This document shows positions 15,749 to 19,638 of a stretch of 19,638 nucleotides of DNA, piece after piece; position 1 is the stretch's first letter; every line of letters starts with the position of its first letter. The stretch covers positions 1 to 19,638 of the forward strand of contig JAJUJY010000078.1 of the NCBI GenBank assembly GCA_029265085.1. The letters run 5' to 3'. The notes under the pieces are model-generated. The model saw nothing but the letters and a program-made list of their open reading frames with translations. It had not been told where the DNA came from and searched no databases. The stretch is from Chloroflexota bacterium. Its GTDB lineage: Bacteria > Chloroflexota > Anaerolineae > Anaerolineales > Anaerolineaceae. Made by a program: the position numbers and the translations under genes.

Positions 15749-17011
15749 ATGCATACCATTATTACATTTCTCGGCATATATCCTAAGGAAACTCATTACA
15801 ATTGGGATGGGAAAATATACAAAGGCAAAGTCTTTGCAGAAGCAATTCACCAATTTATGGATTTTGATCGGATGCTGGTTTTCACAACAGAGAAAGCCCA
15901 TCACTTGTCTTGGCCTGAATTGGAAAAATTGAATGATCCCCGCATTGAAGAAGTCTTAATTCCAGATGGAAAAAGCACCGAAGATTACTGGAATATTTTC
16001 GATCAGATTATTACTCGAGTGGATTTTGGAGAATATGTAACCTTTGACATCACCCATGGACTTCGCTCCATCCCTTTTTTGGTATTCCTTTTTGCAGCGT
16101 ATCTAAAAACTGCCAAACAGGTGAAGATTAAAGGGATTTTATATGGAGCTTTTGAATTAGGTGATGAGAAGGCGGAAATTATTATTCCAGCGCCTGTGGT
16201 AAATTTATCTGATTTTGAAAAAATGTTGGATTGGATCACTGCCACGGATCAATTTGTCCAAACCGGAGATGCTCGCCGTTTGGCGGGTTTGCTTAACCGT
16301 CCAGGAGAAAAAAGAAAGGCATCCATCACCGCTGCCGAGATACTTACTCAGGTTTCTCAAGCTGCCTTTTTGTGCCAGCCATTTTCATTAATGAAATATT
16401 CCAACCAGCTGGCTGATGCATTAAAAAATGCGGAAACCGATTTTTCCCTGACCGCGAAACCTTTTGGAATTTTAAGCGAGCAAATTACATCAGCGTTTGA
16501 TGAATTTGCTGCACCCGCTGACGAAGATGTACCCAAAAAGCTTGAGTCGGAATACAATTTAATCCAATGGTATTTCAGTCATGGTCAATTAATCCAGGCA
16601 ATCACGCTGGCTCGCGAATGGCTCATTGATGCGGTAACTCACCGTCTTGGCTTCCCGTTGGATTACAGCCGTACAGCAAGATATACAATGGAACGAGCAG
16701 TTTCGGGTCAAAGCATGATTGGGCGTGAAATCTTAGATGAACAAACCGGTGATTATCATACATTTACGGTTCACGATCTCAATGAATATGGTCGAATTAT
16801 TTACAACCAATGGGGAGAACGTGATCAAATTGCAAAACTTTGGAATACGCTTTCATCGATTCGAAATAGCTTAGATCATGCTGAACACCAGAAAAATTCA
16901 ATTCCCTTAAATACAATAGCAAAGAAAGCATTAGAAATCCAAAATGGTTTGGAAAGTCTTGCCAAAAGTTTTGGAATTCTATCTAATTTCACAAATGAGG
17001 GATTGGCATGA
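15749..17011 (+). CDS. csx2: CARF-HEPN ribonuclease, TM1812/Csx2 family (DxTHG motif)
   Basis: A 420-residue ancillary effector. The N-terminal CARF domain begins IITFLGIYP and has the family-defining motif D100-I-T-H-G104 followed by LRSIPF, as in TIGR02221/TIGR02549 proteins. The C-terminal HEPN domain has R372-N-S-L-D-H377, the RX4H active site of HEPN RNases. Predicted action: non-specific RNA cleavage when cyclic oligoadenylate binds the CARF dimer. A sampled stretch is about 42% GC, well below csm5 before it and cas6 after it, which suggests separate acquisition. The ATG lies 6 bases after csm5, with GAGAAGG 13 bases upstream (a long spacing). It overlaps the next gene by 4 bases. Confidence 0.88.
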   Translation: MHTIITFLGIYPKETHYNWDGKIYKGKVFAEAIHQFMDFDRMLVFTTEKAHHLSWPELEKLNDPRIEEVLIPDGKSTEDYWNIFDQIITRVDFGEYVTFDITHGLRSIPFLVFLFAAYLKTAKQVKIKGILYGAFELGDEKAEIIIPAPVVNLSDFEKMLDWITATDQFVQTGDARRLAGLLNRPGEKRKASITAAEILTQVSQAAFLCQPFSLMKYSNQLADALKNAETDFSLTAKPFGILSEQITSAFDEFAAPADEDVPKKLESEYNLIQWYFSHGQLIQAITLAREWLIDAVTHRLGFPLDYSRTARYTMERAVSGQSMIGREILDEQTGDYHTFTVHDLNEYGRIIYNQWGERDQIAKLWNTLSSIRNSLDHAEHQKNSIPLNTIAKKALEIQNGLESLAKSFGILSNFTNEGLA

Positions 17012-17397
17012 TCCTGCTCAACTTCTCCCATCCACTCACCGCGGAACAAATCCAGCAGGTTGAAAAACTTGCCCGCCAACCCGTGCAGCAAGTGATTGAC
17101 CTGCCCGTGCAGTTTGATGCCGATGCGCCTTTCCTGCCCCAATTGGAAGCACTCACCAACCGCATCCCCCTCACCCCAACCCAATTGCAGACCGAGCCGC
17201 TGATCGTCAACCTGCCTTCGTTGAACTTCATCGCCGGGCTGCTGCTGGCCGAACTGCACGGCCGCATGGGCTACTTCCCGCCGGTGCTGCGCCTGCGCCC
17301 CGTGCCGGAAAGCCTGCCCCCCCGTTATGAGGTGGCAGAGGTGCTCAACCTGCAGGCTGTGCGCGACCGCTCGCGCACCATGCGGATGGGAGGTTGA
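17008..17397 (+). CDS. csx15: Csx15-like protein, probable cyclic oligoadenylate ring nuclease
   Basis: A 129-residue protein beginning MILLNFSHPLTAEQIQQVE, which I recognise as the N-terminus typical of Csx15. Csx15 is a small type III accessory protein reported as a ring-nuclease candidate that degrades or sequesters cyclic oligoadenylate to switch effectors off. The middle carries LPSLNFIAGLLLAELHGRMGYFPPVLRL, and the last 25 residues are charged. Its ATG overlaps the stop of the CARF-HEPN gene as ATGA, implying coupled translation of effector and off-switch. The family call rests on memory of the N-terminal pattern and on context; no catalytic residue is assigned. Confidence 0.65.
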   Translation: MILLNFSHPLTAEQIQQVEKLARQPVQQVIDLPVQFDADAPFLPQLEALTNRIPLTPTQLQTEPLIVNLPSLNFIAGLLLAELHGRMGYFPPVLRLRPVPESLPPRYEVAEVLNLQAVRDRSRTMRMGG

Positions 17398-17401
17398 AAC
17401 G

Positions 17402-18265
17402 GTGACTGCCCAAGTTGAATTACTTTCTCTGGTGCTCACCCTCCGCCCGCTCAACGCGCCGCAGCCAGCCGCGCCCGCCGCAGAAACAGAACGGCATTGG
17501 TGGGGGCGCGCAGCCCACGCGCTGCTGCTGCAAACCGCGGCCGCCGCGGATGCAGACCTGGCCGCCCGCCTGCACGAGGCAAACGGCCTGCGCCCGTTTA
17601 CCGCCTCAACCTTGTTGGGGAAGCATGCGTTTAAATACCCCGACCCAGCCCAAACCTACACCCTGCGTTTTACCGCGCTCACCGCGGAGTTAAGTTCTTT
17701 GTTGCTGCAAGCCGCCCAACCCGGCGGCCGCCTGGCCCCGGGCGCAGCGGTTGAGTTGGATTACCAGCCCTTCCAGGTGGAATTGGCCGCCAGCCAGCCT
17801 GAAGAACACCCCTGGGCAGCCGCCGCCACCTACCAGCAAATCTTCAGCCAGCACATGCTGAATTCCCAGCCGCCGCGGCGTATTCAACTCCACCTGGCCA
17901 GCCCCACCGCCTTCAGCTCCTCCGGACGCACGCAGCCGCTGCCCCTGCCAGAATTCCTCTTTGGCAGCCTGTTGGAACGCTGGAATGCTTTTGCACCGGC
18001 CGCCATGCCGGGTGAATTACGCCGTTTTGCCGCCGAATGCCTGAACATCTCCCGCTACCACCTGCGCAGTATGGCCGTGCCGCTCAAAGAAAACGGCCTG
18101 CGCATTGGCTCGGTCGGCATGGTTTCTTACACCACAGCCAATTATGACCGCTACTGGATGAGCCTGGCCAGTGCATTGGCAGCTTTTGCCCAGTTTTCCG
18201 GCGTTGGCGCCGGTGTATCGATGGGCTTAGGGCAGTGCCGCCAGGTTGCACCTGAAAAAGAGTAA
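17402..18265 (+). CDS. cas6: Cas6, pre-crRNA processing endoribonuclease
   Basis: 287 residues from a GTG at 17402. That start has GGGAGG 8 bases upstream and lies 4 bases after the csx15 stop; earlier in-frame starts overlap csx15 widely. Cas6 cuts the repeat RNA of the CRISPR transcript. The N-terminal RAMP fold shows RHWWGRAAHALLL (H39 a possible catalytic His) and ARLHEANGLRPFTAS. The C-terminal glycine-rich loop GVGAGVSMGLG spans 267-277, as in PF10040 proteins. GC content is high (about 75% in a sampled line), unlike the CARF-HEPN gene nearby. The adaptation genes follow after 69 bases. Confidence 0.92.
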   Translation: MTAQVELLSLVLTLRPLNAPQPAAPAAETERHWWGRAAHALLLQTAAAADADLAARLHEANGLRPFTASTLLGKHAFKYPDPAQTYTLRFTALTAELSSLLLQAAQPGGRLAPGAAVELDYQPFQVELAASQPEEHPWAAAATYQQIFSQHMLNSQPPRRIQLHLASPTAFSSSGRTQPLPLPEFLFGSLLERWNAFAPAAMPGELRRFAAECLNISRYHLRSMAVPLKENGLRIGSVGMVSYTTANYDRYWMSLASALAAFAQFSGVGAGVSMGLGQCRQVAPEKE

Positions 18266-18334
18266 CCAGACCGTACGTCTTGGAACCTTAATAATTGAAT
18301 AAAGCTTTCGTGACTACAGATAGGAGTGTGAACC

Positions 18335-19345
18335 ATGCCGCCTCTTTATGTAATTCAGCAAGGGTCGAAAATTCGGATCCACAACCGCAATATTCAGGTA
18401 GAGCTTGAGGAGGATGGTCATCCGCAGGTACTGCTGCGCACCCCGCTGGGCCATGTTTCTCAGGTCGTTTTGTTTGGCAATATTGGACTGACCACACCGG
18501 CCATTGATACACTGCTGGGCGAAAATGTGGAAGTTGTTTTTCTCACCCAGGATGGTGATTTTCGCGGGCGGTTAAATGCCAGCCTGACCCCTCACGTACC
18601 TTTGCGCCGCGCGCAATACCGCAGCCTCGACCAGCCAGCCTTCTGCCTGGATATGGCCAAAGCCTTTGTGAATGCAAAATTACAGCACCAGCGCGCATTA
18701 TTAATGCGCCACAACCGCGAACTTCAAGACCCCGAGATCAACAGCGCAATTGACCAGATGGCCGCAGCCATTCGCGAGGTGGAGCGCAAGACGGCACTTT
18801 CCAGCCTGCGCGGTCTGGAAGGCGCATCCTCGGCGGCTTTTTTTTCCGGTTATCGCCGCCTGTTTGACCCAATCTGGAAATTCAGCACACGCCAGCGCCG
18901 CCCCCCACCCGACCCGGTCAACGTAATGCTTTCTTTGGGCTACACCCTGCTGGCGCAGCTTGCCAACAGCGCCGTTCAAACCGTTGGCCTGGACCCCTAT
19001 GCTGGCTTCTTGCATGAATATGTATATAACCGCCCAGCCCTGGCCCTGGACCTGATGGAAGAATTCCGGCCAGTGGTGGATGGCATTGTGCTGTGGTGCT
19101 GCCGCAGCGGCCAGCTTACCCCCGCAGATTTTGTCGATGGACCGCCAGAACGCCCGGTAGTGCTAAATGAACGCGGTCTCAAAGTGTTTATCCAGGCCTT
19201 TGAGCAGCGTTTTGACGGAAAATATACCCACCCGGCCAGCGAACAACGCCTTCCCATGCGCCAGTGCCTGGTTGAACAGGCCCGGCTGGCTGCAGGATGC
19301 GTGGCAAATGGCCAGGTCGAATTTACTGCAATGGGTTTTCACTGA
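18335..19345 (+). CDS. cas1: Cas1, spacer integrase
   Basis: The 336-residue metal-dependent integrase that inserts new spacers together with Cas2. The metal ligands are visible: E162 (LRGLEGASSAAFF), H227 (GFLHEYVYNRPAL) and D239/E242 (DLMEEFRPVVD). The N-terminal beta domain begins LYVIQQGSKIRI and includes QVVLFGNIGLTTPAI. A TAGGAGTG ribosome binding site precedes the ATG. The 69-base gap after cas6 is the largest in the cas block after cas10, so adaptation genes could have some separate control, though I find no clear promoter there. No reverse transcriptase domain is fused. Confidence 0.97.
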   Translation: MPPLYVIQQGSKIRIHNRNIQVELEEDGHPQVLLRTPLGHVSQVVLFGNIGLTTPAIDTLLGENVEVVFLTQDGDFRGRLNASLTPHVPLRRAQYRSLDQPAFCLDMAKAFVNAKLQHQRALLMRHNRELQDPEINSAIDQMAAAIREVERKTALSSLRGLEGASSAAFFSGYRRLFDPIWKFSTRQRRPPPDPVNVMLSLGYTLLAQLANSAVQTVGLDPYAGFLHEYVYNRPALALDLMEEFRPVVDGIVLWCCRSGQLTPADFVDGPPERPVVLNERGLKVFIQAFEQRFDGKYTHPASEQRLPMRQCLVEQARLAAGCVANGQVEFTAMGFH

Positions 19346-19346
19346 A

Positions 19347-19634
19347 ATGAATGACCGATCCTTCTATCTATTGGCCTATGATATTCACAGTGACCAGCGG
19401 CGGGCCAAAATTGCCCGCCTGATGGAATCATACAGCGGGCGGGTACAGGGCAGTGTGTTTGAGGGCTATCTGACCCCGGCAGAATTGGAAAAATTACTGC
19501 GCAAAGCCAAAAAAATCATGCAAGAAAAAGAAGACAGCCTGCGAATTTATAACCTGTGCCAATCTTGCCGGAATAAAGTTCGCCTGGTTGGCCAGGGAGA
19601 AGTGACCCAACCCCCAAGCGTGATGATTGTGTAA
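19347..19634 (+). CDS. cas2: Cas2, adaptation complex subunit
   Basis: 95 residues from the ATG at 19347, one base after the cas1 stop, so translation is coupled. The ferredoxin-like fold opens with FYLLAYDIHSDQRR, D12 being the usual conserved Asp, and continues with GRVQGSVFEGYLTPAELEKLL. The tail CQSCRNKVRLVGQGEVTQPP is intact. Cas2 bridges two Cas1 dimers during spacer capture. The gene is complete and ends 4 bases before the window edge; a CRISPR array would be expected just beyond. Confidence 0.95.
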   Translation: MNDRSFYLLAYDIHSDQRRAKIARLMESYSGRVQGSVFEGYLTPAELEKLLRKAKKIMQEKEDSLRIYNLCQSCRNKVRLVGQGEVTQPPSVMIV

Positions 19635-19638
19635 ACAC

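Noticed and set aside
18266..18334. Separate promoter for cas1-cas2
   Set aside because: CGTACG and AAAGCTTT palindromes are present, but no -35/-10 pair with normal spacing is found.
19167..19346. N-terminal extension of cas2 into cas1
   Set aside because: Overlaps the cas1 3' end; the ATG at 19347 gives a normal-length Cas2.

Overview
The window looks like a piece of a Chloroflexota (Anaerolineae-like) chromosome. This is inferred from protein style: a secreted multidomain protein ending in a short FLPMIFR-like tail, AYPAP repeats, and CRISPR proteins of the type common in that group. No rRNA or tRNA is present, so the taxonomic placement is tentative.

Region 1 (1-1845) holds the 3' part of an FAD/NAD(P)-dependent oxidoreductase with a C-terminal 4Fe-4S module. 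It is followed in the same operon by a polytopic membrane protein (DUF5692-like), and the operon is closed by a clear rho-independent terminator. Region 2 (1846-5070) is a gene-poor spacer followed by an 872-residue secreted protein (Ig-like, GLUG, nested LamG and three InlB-type repeats) with its own terminator. Region 3 (5071-7300) is a minus-strand cluster with a strong sigma-70-type promoter at 7246-7273 and a terminator at 5467-5497. It encodes two related small secreted or anchored proteins and an amidase-domain protein. The second small protein and the amidase look like one gene split by a single-base frameshift. Region 4 (7304-8500) is a complete insertion sequence of the IS4/IS701 superfamily, with imperfect inverted repeats and an apparent CTAG target duplication.

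Region 5 (8501-19638) is a type III-A CRISPR-Cas locus, all on the plus strand. Its order is: CARF-LuxR regulator-like gene, cas10 (csm1), csm2, csm3, csm4, csm5, a CARF-HEPN ribonuclease of the TM1812/Csx2 family, a Csx15-like small protein, cas6, cas1, cas2. Cas10 keeps both the HD motif and the GGDD cyclase motif, and Csm3 keeps the catalytic Asp. The complex is therefore predicted to cut target RNA, cut ssDNA and make cyclic oligoadenylate (cOA). Downstream of that signal are a HEPN RNase, a likely ring nuclease (Csx15) made by translational coupling with it, and a CARF sensor joined to a LuxR-type DNA-binding domain. The last is the most unusual element: it suggests that the cOA alarm is also read out as transcription. 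A terminator-like hairpin just before the cas10 ribosome binding site and a palindrome overlapping the regulator's -35 box are candidate control points. No CRISPR array lies inside the window, which ends 4 bases after the cas2 stop.
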